A stretch of 64,000 nt of DNA from Syngnathus acus (Eukaryota > Chordata > Actinopteri > Syngnathiformes > Syngnathidae): contig NC_051101.1 in assembly GCF_901709675.1 (NCBI RefSeq), positions 5,414,501-5,478,500 on the forward strand, written 5' to 3'. Both the position numbers and the translations under genes were made by a program. Each line of letters opens with the position of its first letter. Within the stretch, counting starts at the first letter, position 1. Shown one piece after another: positions 48,701 to 61,700 of the stretch. The notes beneath the pieces are model-generated. The model made no database searches. It was given only the letters and a program-made list of their open reading frames with translations, and was not told the DNA's origin.

Positions 48701-51700
48701 CACAGAAAACAATAGACTGTCAAGAATGCATACTGGGTTGGCTATGGTGCGGTCTTGAATCCATTCACAGAAACTAAAAACGGTCAAACATTTGGAGTCA
48801 AACTACATACGAAGCAACATAGAAATTCAATTGAGTGGAACATACAGTTTGCTTGCGACTTCTCATTTCTAGTATGCACAATGAATTGTGGCACCGATAC
48901 TCTCGATTGATTTTGGTGAGACGGTTTATGTACTCTAGTAAAAGTGCATTATACAATAAAAAGTTGTAATTACCTTTCTCCGACATGCTTGGGCAGGTCT
49001 GATGTCGAATTGATTGGTTTAGCAATATTGTTAGTTTAGTAACCTACTGAAAACAGTGAACAGTTCACTGGGAAATGGTTGTCCTGGCCATCATTATCTA
49101 CTTTTTATTTCTCTATATATGGAACCTTAAAAGTAAAACTAACAAAAGTACAAATATACCAAAAAACAACTCCATTAGGGTAGCACATGTAATTTTTCAC
49201 ATCTACCAAAATAGGGATTTTTGACAATACTAAATATAATAGTTAAACACGGTGACATTTCCGAGTTAGGGCACAATAACATTTGTAACCTTTGGCTTTC
49301 TCAGCATTCTTCTATTGTTTTCTTGCGTTCACTGTTTGTACGTACGTCATAATTGTTTTAACAGTGTATTTTTAGAGATCTGATTTTTGCAGCTCTGGAT
49401 GTTTTAGAAGTGCCCCATAAATAAAGGTAATCCAAAACTGACTTTTAATGAGAATATTTATTGCATATCAGTCCCATATAGTAGTCGATAATACTGTATG
49501 CTGTAAAATACACTGTCTCACCACCATTTGTGGACCAAAAGCAAACCCTAAACTACAGACCACTGTCTACTTTCTGCATTTGTTGTATCATGTTCTCTCT
49601 AGATATTTCCAACGCCCCCATAAAGCCCTCTGGCTAGTCTCTGCGACGCTCTGGGTACCATTGTGTTTTCTTCACCATTTCAAAGAAGATCTCAGATACC
49701 CTCAAACTAATTCTTGTAACTCTAGATGGTTGTGTGATCAAATTACCTTCCCGTCCTCTGCTGACGACTTCCCAACAGGCCTCCACAATCAGGAAACGTT
49801 TGAGTGTATCATTTCATCACAGTCCTTACGACCACTGTAACCATTTCCAGCAAGCCGACAGATACTATGTCCCGTGTCTGCCTTGTGTTTGGAGCCTTCT
49901 CAGTTTCACAACAGTCTCACCCACATCAGTCATTATGCAACTGCAGACAGCGATGTTGCTAAACATTAAGGACAACCTACTCCAGTATGTAAAGGTGAAG
50001 AAAAAAAAAAAGAACCTTGCCCTAACAATACATTTTGTTACTCTCTTGGCTTGAGGTTTTAGACAATAATATGAAAATTTAATTCTGAGAAACAGTTCTT
50101 GATTTGAATAAATAGGCTGTCATGTTTTTTTCAGACTGAAAAGTAATTGGACTACTTCAATTTTCGAAGGAGGAATTGGAGAATATGTACTAATTACCAC
50201 TGTCATTGTGTTTAAAAAAGCTAAGACTACAGTTGTCAGCTAATCTATACCCATTTACTTGCTGGTCAAATACTTTCTCAAGGCAACTCAGGCTAAATAT
50301 AGATATTGTTCTAATTATAGATAAAAGGTGGCTTAAGATCAGGTTAGGCCTGAGACATATTGCATTTTACCCATTAAAAACAACTCAAAGTAAGAGTTGC
50401 AAACCACTGAATTGGAAAATCAATTATAACATATAAAAACACTACCAACTTCAACTTAATGGGCAAAAGGTCACAACTATAGTGTAAGTAGGGGAGAGGG
50501 GTAATCGGTTTTGGCCGAGATACTTATTGTTGTGTTACGCTGATAGAGAACATGTGAAGATTCTTTAAATTATATCTGCTGATAGTACCCAAACTGATAT
50601 CATTTTGATTCAGTGATGCAAAGGACCCAGCATGCAAGTCTTAACTGTAATTCTAGGGTTATGTCTCACCTTATAGGCTCTCATGTGACGCATTGACGCA
50701 GGAATTGTTGCATTGCTGTCTTCAATCACTTGCAGAAGTTCCTCACATACCTTCAGAGGAAGCACCACAGAGTGTCCTGTGGCATTGACCTCCCAGCTGG
50801 TGGCAACGCTAAAACGTAGAAAGAGCAAATGATTTATGGTCACTGCCAGAGCCGTGTTCAGTACAACCGGGAAGCCTGAAATAGCAGCAATAAAGCTCAT
50901 GATGAAAAATTTTCACTGCAGTTTTAATAGAGCCATTTTTAACTACTAACTGTGCAGAATTACAAGACATTAAAGCAGATAGATAACCAGCTTGTGCTTT
51001 GCATCGGTACACGTCATTGCAATAGTGCAGAGTGAGTGAATGTGAAAAGATGGATGCGTCATCATGCAACTGCAGACATGTTGGTTGGCACGTGTGGTTT
51101 GTCTTGATCCAGTGCATGATCACCATCTATGCATTTCCCACAGTCTTCAATAAATGTAGTTTACTTAAAGCTACTCAAAGGACAACAATGAATTTATTCA
51201 TCTTTTTTTATAATTTCAGACTAATTATGTGTGAGGAAGGACAAGTAAATTATGTTGTTTGAAATAGATTTTTGTCCTCAGAATTTTGTTGTATGAACAA
51301 GACCAGTCATTCAAAATCTTAACCCATATTGCCAATTAGTATGGAGGACATTGTGCTAAAACAGTGCTCTCACCACTTTTACAGAACAAGCAGATATATC
51401 CACTTTTCTGATCAATTAAACAACCCAGATATTATACTAAGGACATTTAGGAGTCATTTGAAATAAGGGCATCATCATTACCTTTTTAATGATACCTTTT
51501 TGTGAAATTTGTCTGGTGGCATGCTGCGAGATTTCTGACTTAAAATGAGAGCGTAGGCAAATTTAATGTTGGTAAACACTGAGCAAGATTTGTTTGAAGA
51601 GCTGAAAGGCGGCCTAATTGAGTGCATTACTTGGGAGGAACAATCAGAACGCATCGTTGATTTACAGTAGTTGTAACTAGTTTGCTCGTTAACTCATTCA

Positions 51701-54700
51701 AGACGGCTATTGACGTATTTGACTAGGCTGGCAGTGAATGTGTACATCAAAAGCCACTGTGGCCAGCCATCTCATGACACATTTTCTTAAGCCTTTTCAC
51801 ATAACTGGTGTATAAATAATCCTAAAAGAGTTCATCTTTTTATGAATCTCAATTTTAGACATGCACTATATCGTAACTTTCTCGCAAAGACAGGGTTATG
51901 TGAGCTTTATTACTTTTTTGACAGCAACTTTGTCAAAACATTGGAAATAGCTTAACTTCCCCATTCTGACTCGACTGCCCTCGGCTGCAGGGAACAGCAG
52001 AGTGGATAAAAAACGACCAGTGCTGAGTCAGTTGAAAATAATGAGGGTTGAAGACTCTTCCAGTGGGGTGCTGATATACAGAGCATGAAGAACCACATGC
52101 AGAGCATCCACTGACGCCCTTCTAATGCATCACAGCAAGGTACGCAGAGAGTCATAATGGTCAAAACAAATGGAAGAAGTGCATTCGAAGAGACAACTGA
52201 AGACATTTGATGGCAATGTCATTTGAAAAATATGGAACATTGTCTGAATGAATGGTGTGGCACTCTGTGTGAGGCAAATGTTGCTCATATCAGATTGGCT
52301 ACAGCTGACTCTCAGAGTTCCTGAACAGTTGTCACAGTGGCTGAACATTGATAGATGTACATTGTGACCATCCCTGAACAATAATTATGCACATTTATTA
52401 GCATATCAGCGCAGCACATTTTTTCCCCTCATGCTTTTTTTTTTGCATATAGGGTGCATCTTGCATCTTCTTGCCTTTGTAGCACCTGGGAAGAAAATCC
52501 TGTTTATATTTTGTTGTGAATAAACGATAAACAAACTCTGTAAAAAAAAAAAAAAAGTCTGTCATCCTTTGCTTTGAGTTATGGCAGGTGGCGATGAAGC
52601 AGATGCACATGCAAAGATGAAAGATGAAGGCAAGAAGGAGTGAAAACGGAATGGAGAAATGTGCACGATGTACTTGCTTACTCTTGCTGCTGAGCCCCCA
52701 TCTGAGAGCAGGCTATGTAGAGGAGTTTAAGGGCTCTTGCAACCTTTGGTGATGGACTGTGATGAGTGTGGGTGCTAGCAGACCACTCTGGGACTGATCC
52801 TATGATGGAATCGCTGTTCAGCAGCCAGAGCTGCAAAAGTAGCAGACCTGTCACTTCGCATTTAGATTGTGCAAAGGACTAAGTCCCATTTGACCCATTC
52901 TTTGTCACACAGCAAGACTTTGTTGAATTGAAAAAACAACAACATCCTAACTTTACTTAAGCCCAATATAGTAAAGTTATTCTAATAATATGCATAAAGA
53001 AATAATTGTACTTTTATTTGATTAACTATCACACTATATTTTACTCCTGTTCTTACCAGCAGGAAGGTTTTTCCAGTCTCTGTTTGGACAGAAAAGTGGA
53101 AGGAGCTCATTGAGTTGGACAGCTCTGCAAGCCTTGCTGCTACAGTCTTCTCCAGGAAGCGAGATCTATCCAAAACAAATGAAAAATGAATGAATAGTTG
53201 TTAATTTTAGATTTCAACAAATTTACTTTGTACGTATGAACTTACACAATAAACGAGACACTCAAAACCCAACAATCCCTCAGGGCTGAGTGCCCCTTTT
53301 TATTTACTCCTGATTTCCTTGCATTTACTGAAAATGGCCAACTATTGGACTTACCTGGTTAATGACAACTCTGGCTTTGTGTCCCCTACGCTGGACTCCA
53401 CCACCACCTGTGTGATGTACAATCTCAGCGTCTCTGCAAGTCACAGTAAGGACACCTCGTAAAAACCTGGGGGGTTTATTGATGACCAGTTACTCATAGG
53501 AAACATACCTGGTGTCAGTGCCTCTCCCAGAACTGAGGAACAGCTCATGCAGGACACAAGTGCCAGTCTGCGGCAGGTTTTCTGTTCATGAAGTACACAA
53601 AAGAAACATTTGAACACTTTATACATCGTTTTTGCATGCACAGCCTTAAAAGAGACCAAGCAATCTTTAGTTCATTAGAACTCGGCTCAAGGAAAAGAAT
53701 ATTTTGCCGAACAGATACATATTAATCTTTCTCCAGGGAGTGCAGGAATTTCATTTTACTCCTACTCAGAGAAATGTACCGGTGGTTGTACGTATACAAC
53801 AGGGTTTTGAAAAGGTCCGTTAATCCTGTAATTAAAACATTTTTCATGCTCATCTTCAAAATCCACACACACACACGCACGCACGCACACACACACATGC
53901 CTCAGAGCCACTGTTAAGGTTTCTTAAATTGTGTAGATATACTACTTACAAAGTGATCTCTTTTACTACCTCTAGCAATCCTAAATCAGGAATTGTGTTA
54001 CAAAAACTGAGCATTGCACACTTAGAGTACATTCTGACACTCCATCTTAGAATTTTGCTGGTCTAGCTGGATCCTTGCTTAACTCAGCTATCCTTTTTTG
54101 TGCTGCATGTCACTCACCTTTGGCTCTTGACTATCTTGCGAGTCAGCAGGGCTCACTTCCTGAAGAAGGGTCTGGTCACAGCTGCCATCCCTGGTGAGGA
54201 GAAAGAAGGTGTCGCCCACTAAACAATCTTCAGCTCGGGGCAGCATCTTTTTGTTGGCGAAAGGATCTGCGTGGCAGCACCAATCGTCCACAATGGCGTT
54301 CCAGTTGCCATTAGGGAGAGGAAGCACTCGCTTAAACAATCTGAAAGTAAAGAATTGTTACAAAAAATTCATTAGCACATTTTTGGAAGACATGAGATAT
54401 TGATCAAATGAGGTCAGCCATGTTTTTGGACATGGCTTAATTTTGCAAACAGTGTTTCCAAACAAAACGGGTCACATCTACAGAGTCCGTAATTTATTAA
54501 CACATACGTATGTACACACATGGTAATAATTGTTGTATCTCCTTGATTAAAGAAAAAGCCACAACAGTCACTGAAATAACCTGAAACAAACAAAAGTAAT
54601 GAGAAATTAAAATACAACCCGTGAAAATCAGACTGTATGTACACAGTATAGTTGAGGCAATTATTTAAGTCCAATTTTTATGTCATACAATAAAGAAAAA

Positions 54701-57159
54701 TCTCAGATACTGCAAGTGGGATAGAAATCTCAGAGTTGGACTCCCCAAAAAATACAAATGACTCTTCTCTGTCTAATAGCAATTTAGTAACTACGTATTA
54801 CAACGTCAGCAAAACAAGCACTGAGCCATTAATCTCCATTAATCGCTATTAGAGAGACAGTCTGCAGCAAACTTATTATGGCAGAGCATTAAATTAACTG
54901 CATATCGCATTGACACATGATGTTGTTTTAATTGCAACCGCCTTCGGTTTTCTACACACGACGCGACATATACTTGCCCTTGTTGAGAGCGGGGGGGAAG
55001 TGTTTGACAACTTTTAGTAGGTCACTGCTGAAAAACATAACCAGAGGCTAAAAGTCTCCATAATGCTGGCATTGTAATTTTCAGCATATCACACTGCTGA
55101 CCACAGAAATCTTTGAGCTGAAGGCAATAAGACCAATACCCCTGGACCACCTCAGGGCGGGAAGTGCAATCGTTTTTTTTTTAATAGGTAATGTAAACCT
55201 TTATGTTATACTGACTCTACATCAACTGACAATTTTAGCTCCAGCTCCATATATCTCTTATTCCTGCGGACAGCTCGGTCACACCATCAAGAAAACCTTC
55301 CACTTCTTTCTGACGAGGAGCAGTAGTGATAAGAAGACATTTCCAGACCGGCTCCTCCGTGATTGTCTTTTCCTCACCTATCCTCGAGCAGCCTGGTCGT
55401 ACAGCTCTGACAGTAGAAGCAATAAGTCTGCTGAGTCCGCAGTGTTCTGACTATGTCCGAGGACTCTAAAGGGAAACAATTAAAACAAAGCGAAATGACC
55501 GTTAATAAGCAAACAGCACAAAACCAATTTTATTTCGACAGTTCAATGAATGACAGAAGTTAGCTGTAAGCGTGTTTTGAGAAAAGATAGAATCTGTTAT
55601 GAGAATTTGGCAAGATATGGAACTCTTGTGAGTGACAAGATGATGTAATCAGCTACTCATGGGTACGGTTTTCTCATAGTTAACTTCAATGGTTTCTACA
55701 TGATTAATTTGAAAATGTCATCATTTAAAAAAAATCTGTACTATCGGTCAGTCTTTTTTTTTTCTAACAAATTATTGGCCAAAGTCTTGAAAATGGCTTG
55801 CTCTTTTTGACGATGCATGTTCATGGTTGAACAAAAATGATATTTTCAGGTTCTTCTGAAAAGTGGCTGTTTTGGAGGTACTACAAGGTTTCAGCCTGAC
55901 GCCAGCACGGTGATAAATAAATGCAGCTATGGGTTGTGTTTCTAATATCCAGCAGTACCTTCAATGGTGTTATGTGAAACACTTATTCGCAGCCTGAAAT
56001 GAAGCTCTTCTTCACAGGATTCTCCCCCAGGTGTCAGAATGCAGGATTCATCCACATAGGAGACTCCTGGGGGCAATATTAAGGTCACCTCGCTTGTGGG
56101 GGTCCGAATGTTAAGAGAGGAATCTCCACCGGTCACAAACACATCAGCGGGGTTTCCAGCAACATCTTTCCTAGACAACAGAGAGGAAAGATCATGATAC
56201 ATCTGTAAAAGCAAAAGAGACTTCGAAATGAGAATTATGGAACGAGCAGCTTCAATGCTATTTTTCCAATATTGTGCAGCCCTAATTCAAAACTGTCTAC
56301 AATTCGATGAAGATGATAGTCAGACTGTTTTTATTTGACATTAGTCAAGTACTGAAGAGCATTGTGACAGTATAAAATAAACTCTGCTTCACAAATATTG
56401 AAAGTGGAAATACAAAGATAACACAATATACTTTGACTGCAATTGATTAACAGCTGCACGAGATCAATGAATTCCATATCTACAGCTGTAAAATATGTTG
56501 TGAGAATGGTGATAATTGATCCTAAGATATTAAATTCCTAATCGATCCTAAGATATTAAATTCTATTCACCCCATCTAGTGTCCTATTTATGTACTGCAC
56601 CCATCACTCCGACCAAAGATCTTCTATTAATAACAGGAAGTCAAACTTAGGACAATATGGTACGTCCATTATACTGCATAAATATGAGGACATAATTCCA
56701 TTGCTATATGACCTCAACGGGGTGAACAAATTATCTGAGACATTATTGCAACATGAAGGATGGAGACAGCATAGTGATGATATGATCAGAATATCCACGA
56801 TATATACGATCGTTGAAATAATAAAAAATCGTAAGTGCTAATTTAATGCTAATTTATTTATTGTGACAAACCGATGTCCAATTAGACTGCAACGCTGTAC
56901 TTTTCACACAATAGGTAAGCATGGTCTTGATAGATACCAAATTGTTATACAGCTCGAGTGAACGCTCACCATGCTGACATGGGTTAGCATAGCTGGTGTG
57001 CAATGCAATGCATCGTAAAAACACGCGAATTTATTGCAACAAATCCAACACAAACATTTACCCGATTATTAGAAGTCCACTCTGAAGCCGTTTCCTTAAT
57101 TCGAGAAACACTCCAACTCCGCGTGTCTTGACTGGCATCTCCAAATCGTATTTAGCCAT
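45710..57159 (-). CDS. ube3d: E3 ubiquitin-protein ligase E3D (UBE3D / UBE2CBP), complete
   Basis: A HECT-like E3 that works with the E2 UbcH10 (UBE2C). Human UBE3D has also been linked to CPSF73. Coding exons in transcript order: 57159-57062, 56170-55959, 55465-55378, 54340-54118, 53581-53509, 53433-53355, 53165-53057, 52830-52682, 50808-50670, 45730-45710. They total 1191 nt, 396 aa; human is 389 aa. The start reads GVGVFLELRKRLQSGLLIIG, matching the human N-terminus. Conserved cysteine blocks follow: TYCFYCQSC, DDWCCHADPFANKK, and CRRLALVSCMSC. Then come LRLYITQVVVESS and LLLWLLNSDS, and finally VAYLQL against VAFLKM that I recall for human. All joins are GT-AG and in frame. The last intron (45731-50669) is the longest and holds a LINE piece and a Tc1-type MITE. 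Confidence 0.93.
46538..47055 (-). pseudogene. Decayed L2-like LINE reverse transcriptase fragment in ube3d intron
   Basis: Minus-strand frames read FFTSYLTDRKV, KSATHPVTGGAPQ (RT motif before the catalytic box), and further on SRLDYCNTLVF with QNGAARI. These are the ordered blocks of L2/Maui-type LINE ORF2. Frames are broken and the catalytic YADD region is missing between the pieces. The type differs from the LINEs at 809 and 26675. Confidence 0.7.
48067..48337. mobile_element. Tc1-type MITE in ube3d intron
   Basis: The left end reads CACTACCGTTCAAAAGTTTG after TA. The right end contains CCCCAAACTTTTGAACGG, its inverted partner, decayed in the last few bases. This terminus belongs to a well-known fish Tc1-like transposon. 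Here about 270 bp remain and there is no transposase. Confidence 0.85.
53863..53897. repeat. CA/CACG microsatellite in ube3d intron
   Basis: A run of CA units interrupted by three CG-containing units. Confidence 0.95.
56515..56565. repeat. Short tandem duplication in ube3d intron 1
   Basis: The block GATCCTAAGATATTAAATTC appears twice in direct succession with a 6-base spacer. It is non-coding. Confidence 0.85.
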
Positions 57160-57963
57160 AGACTGTAGACTACATACAAATATTAACTACAGGCTGTAAT
57201 TTGCTAATATGTTTTTTTTTTTTAAACAACAAACTACTTGAAGACACACGTGTACTTGAGATATCTCTGGTAAAGTGTCAATGTGATAGCATTAAGGATC
57301 GTCTGCGGCGTGACTACACAATCATGATTTGCCATATGATGAACAAGACCATCCGCTGAACATTTTCATAGTAATGTGTTATTTTTTTATAAAAAAGCGT
57401 AAAATACATAGATTTTAAGTTTTCTATGTAGTGTATCTAACCGACTTTCCACAAATACATTTATGATAATTCTATCAAACCGAAAGTGAGCGTAAAATGT
57501 TTTCTTAAATGTATTTTTAATTTTATTTTGATAACTGAAATTTTAGTTTCCGTAACATTTTAGCGTAACAATGATCATTTTACACTTCCAAAAGACGGAA
57601 GACGTCCATGCGGAAAAGCAGGTTGAATGTTACGGTCGGATGTGCTGCGAATCTGTTGTGTAGTCTGGGACCTGTCATTCTATTCCACCGCCATTGTGAT
57701 GATGATCTCATGGTTGATGATTCGCACACAGCAGGAGGAAGCACCGGGGAAATATGTAGAATATTTTCAGCCATTGTCTGCTTGCCAAGAGACATAAACG
57801 TTGTGAAATAATAAGTGTAGGGGCCCTACCTCTCCATCCTCTTTAGCAACCTGTTAGCAAACGTTAGCGTCCTTGCTAGCGCTGTTACTGACGTGATAGC
57901 TCATTTAATCCACCGAATTTGGTGCATTGTTGAATGACACTTCTCGTCCACTAAGCTATGACG
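57160..57963. promoter_or_regulatory. Head-to-head promoter interval of ube3d (-) and dop1a (+)
   Basis: The ube3d start codon is at 57159 on the minus strand, and a plausible dop1a non-coding exon ends at a GTAAGC donor after 57963. The two genes diverge from this interval of about 800 bp, part of which (57590-57960) is GC-richer than its flanks. Small open frames on both strands here are most likely UTR or chance. Start sites were not determined. Confidence 0.45.
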
Positions 57964-58740
57964 GTAAGCTATTTAATACAATGTTAATTCATTATTTGTG
58001 TTTACTGTCAAAAGCAGTTCTAAGACATTTAGCTGTTAGCCCAAGCATCCACTGCTGTTTACAGAAACCTCTGTACATTAGGGACTGCAATATGTGAACA
58101 ATCAGTCAGTTCTACTGTATATAGTTTCAAGGATTTTTATATATTTAGAATAAAAAAAACGTGTGATGACGGTGTATTTAAAGTAAGTAGCTGACTGAAA
58201 CCTGCTTTTTAAAAATTCCATTAGGTAGCTTCTGAAATATCCAAATGGCACATTATTATCGCCAATTAAGTGCCGTTTATTTATAAGAGGTGAATACTGA
58301 TATTTCTACCTATCTACAACTGACGTTATAATGCCTATTTTTGTGATTCTATCCCTAGTAAATGATTACTGTTGTACATTTCGAGTCTGTGGTATTTCAC
58401 GTTCTCCAGCAGAGTACGCCCTTGGCTTATTTTTGCAATTAACTCACGTTAGCCAACTTGGACAACATCAGTAGAACGTTAGCCCCTATTAAAAGTATTG
58501 CAATGACCCTAGTGGATCTTCGTTGTTTCAACTCCTTTGTTTCAACTGTGATATTGTGACGATTCCAGAAAAAGGAGCTTAGTCACTTTCTCTTTCTTAG
58601 ACCAACCTTCTTTCTAGTCATACACATGGTCATGCGGTATGGTCATGCCTGCCAGGCCTTTAGTGTCATAGTCACCAAACAGTAACTTCCAATCACAAAT
58701 CTGTGTTTTTGTTGTCTCCTTGTGTGCTTTTTTGGATCAG
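57964..58740 (+). other. dop1a: Inferred first intron of dop1a
   Basis: A donor (TATGACG/GTAAGC) at 57963/57964 and a pyrimidine-rich acceptor ending TTTGGATCAG at 58740 would define a 5' UTR intron. The second exon then runs from 58741 with its ATG at 58799. Confidence 0.45.
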
Positions 58741-58798
58741 GTGTGATACACACATGCATGCCTGGTGTTCAACTTGAGCACAATAGCCACCCAGGAGA

Positions 58799-61700
58799 AT
58801 GAATGCAGAGGAAGTGGAGCTGCTAAGTGACTCCAAGTACAGGAACTATGTGGCAGCGGTGGATAAAGCCCTTAAAAACTTTGAGTACTCGAGTGAATGG
58901 GCAGACCTCATATCTGCTCTGGGCAAACTCAACAAGGTAACGATCCAAGTTGATCATTTTTAATGCACTTAAGCGCACAAGTAGAGAATTCAAAACAAAA
59001 ACATTCACTGGAATAGATCAATCAAGAATATGCACGAGAACCACTCTTGCATAGCAAAGGTTGCTAGCTCCTAAACATTCTCAGCACTTATTCAAAACAA
59101 AGGGGAACTGGGATCAATAAGAGAGTTGTGTTTTATTGTCCTCTCAGGTATTGCAGAACAATGCAAAATATCAAGTGGTTCCCAAGAAGCTGACAATAGG
59201 CAAGCGGTTGGCCCAATGTCTCCATCCAGCCTTACCCAGCGGAGTCCACCGTAAGGCTTTGGAGACCTATGAGATCATCTTTAAAATTATTGGACCCAAA
59301 AGGCTGGCCAAAGATCTCTTTCTTTATAGGTAATTGTTGCTTTTGCATGTGTAAGTGAAATTACTGTGGAGACACAACTGAAAATAACTAATTTCACATC
59401 ATCTTTTACACTGCAGCTCGGGGCTATTCCCTTTACTCACCAATGCTGCCATGTCTGTAAAGCCTGTGTTGCTGGGCCTCTATGAGACGTACTACCTGCC
59501 TCTGGGCAAGACGCTGAAGCCGGGTCTACAGGGACTCCTGACTGGAGTACTGCCTGGCCTTGAGGAAGGATCAGAGTTTTATGATAGGTGAGAATGGTTG
59601 AAATTAGGGCTAAAGGACTTTTGAAAAAAATTCTGATTGCCATTTTTTTTTTTCTTCAATCAAAATTGCCTCTGCGATTTAACATGCGATTATTTACGAT
59701 TATTATTTTATTTTAATGAAATTCCATTCACATGAGGTCACAGGTCATGGTGCTATGTCCAAATTGCACCTCATCAAACCTGTAAAACATCCAGCTTTGA
59801 CTTTTGGTAGGGTGTATTATATAACCAATATATTATAACCAAGCACTGGATCTTTGCTACAGAACCAACACCCTTTTGGAGAAGGTGGCAGCAGCAGTGG
59901 AGCAGTCGGCATTCTACAGTGCCTTATGGGGCAGTATCCTTACCAGTCCCGCTGTGCGTCTCCCGGGGGTCTCCTTTGTTCTACTGCACCTGAACCGCAA
60001 GCTCTCCATGGAGGACCAGCTTTACGTCATGGGCAGTGACATCGAACTCATGGTAGGGGTTCGGTTCGTGAGAGCCGTCTTTACTAAAGAATGCATTCGA
60101 TCCCATGCATTTTTTTTACTTTTGTGTCTGATGAATGCGTATTTTAAGCCACATGGCCAAGCCAGCATGGGATTGGTTCTGACTCAGTGACTGTGAATAT
60201 TAACGTGAATATTGGTCAGTACGGGCACTGATGACCATATGAAGGTGGAGTCCACTCTTTGCTCAAAGTCACATAGGCTCTAGCTCTCTATCTCTACCTG
60301 AAAATCTAAATGGATGCTTTGGCGTCAGAGAGGGAGAGGGTGAGTGCCATGTCTGAATAAAGTTGCTGATAGTTTAGGTAGCATTCTTTTCCCACAGGAA
60401 AAAACTCAACTCCACATTCTGTGGAGATAATGCTCATCATAGTACAATGATTTTCCAATGCTATAATTCTATTATTTGGCCGCTGTATAGTACTATGCTA
60501 CATAACCTCAAACAAGTGAAATGAATAACATTAATAAACATTTGTAGAAATCAATTATTCAATAATTGGTCAAATCATCCCCATGTCTAATGTTTCCAAA
60601 CATCTCTGTATTTTCTGATCAGGTGGAGGCTGTCAGCACATCAGTCCAGGACTCAAGTGTGCTGGTGCAGAGAAGCACTTTAGATTTGATCCTTTTCTGC
60701 TTCCCATTCCACATGAGCCAGGTGAGAACAGCTGTTGATGCCATCTGGAGGAAACCTCCCGGCATACGCTGTATTTTACAGTTAGATCTGAACATCAATT
60801 TGAGTGCCAGGTGAAAATACCGTTGTTTTACTCAGCGTAATCTTAGAAACTTAATACGCACTTGTGTATAATGAGCCGATTTGCTCATTATATACAAAAA
60901 GGGTGCATGTATGTATGTAATATGAGAAATGACAGTGCTATTTTTTGATAGCAGTGTTTTAATTTGGGGTATTTAAAAAGACTTATGGAGTTCTCGGTTG
61001 CGGTGTCTGTGTGTGGAAATAGTTTGTTCTGCTGTGCTCAGGCTACTCGCCCGGACATGATACGGATCCTGTCAGCTGCTTTGCATGTGGTTTTGAGAAG
61101 AGACATGTCCTTGAACCGCCGACTCTACGCATGGCTACTTGGTGCGAAACACACACACACACATCTGAGCCCGTAGTATATCAGGTTCACACTCATTGTT
61201 CTTAAATGTCAAAGGTAGACCCTTATATGCTTAATTTCAACTTGTTTACTGGAGAAACACATTACTTACCTTTTCAGAACGTTAACATGACCCAACAATT
61301 TTTTTACACAAAACAACGCTGACTCAGACCACCAAGCAATTTGACGGATTGTAGGAGTGCCGATTTCTAACATCCACACAATGTGCTCTATGCTACCCTT
61401 TTCAATTCTGTAACATTACTTTGTTTTCTTTTGTTTGCAACTGAACTCGGATACACATGCTGGTAAGTGTCATCGCAATGGATGTATCAAGTTTTATTGA
61501 AGTTTTCTTAAAAGCACCTTCTACAGTATGCTTGTAACAATAGGATTTCAACTTCTCTTCATCTGAAATGACAAACATATTAACATAGTTTGGTTTTACA
61601 ACCCTATGAACTCTGATCATAATCGAGGTGAGGAAGGCCAGCGGTTCTTCAGATGTTTTACTCGGGTTCGCTGTGACTTCCTTACTTTTTGTAGGCCGGT

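Noticed and set aside
49448-50054. Overlapping plus-strand frames of 130 and 106 codons
   Set aside because: No recognisable domain, antisense within the long last ube3d intron, and no supporting signals; probably chance.
50610-50669. Read-through end of ube3d after 50670 (VRHNPRIT...)
   Set aside because: The residues do not match the UBE3D C-terminus and a strong donor precedes them; the exon at 45710-45730 fits better.
56590-56841. 83-codon plus-strand frame in ube3d intron 1
   Set aside because: The translation resembles no family I recognise and there is no promoter or splice context.
57580-57811. Open frames on both strands between ube3d and dop1a
   Set aside because: They sit in the shared promoter/5' UTR interval and show no homology; overlapping frames on both strands suggest GC-driven chance.
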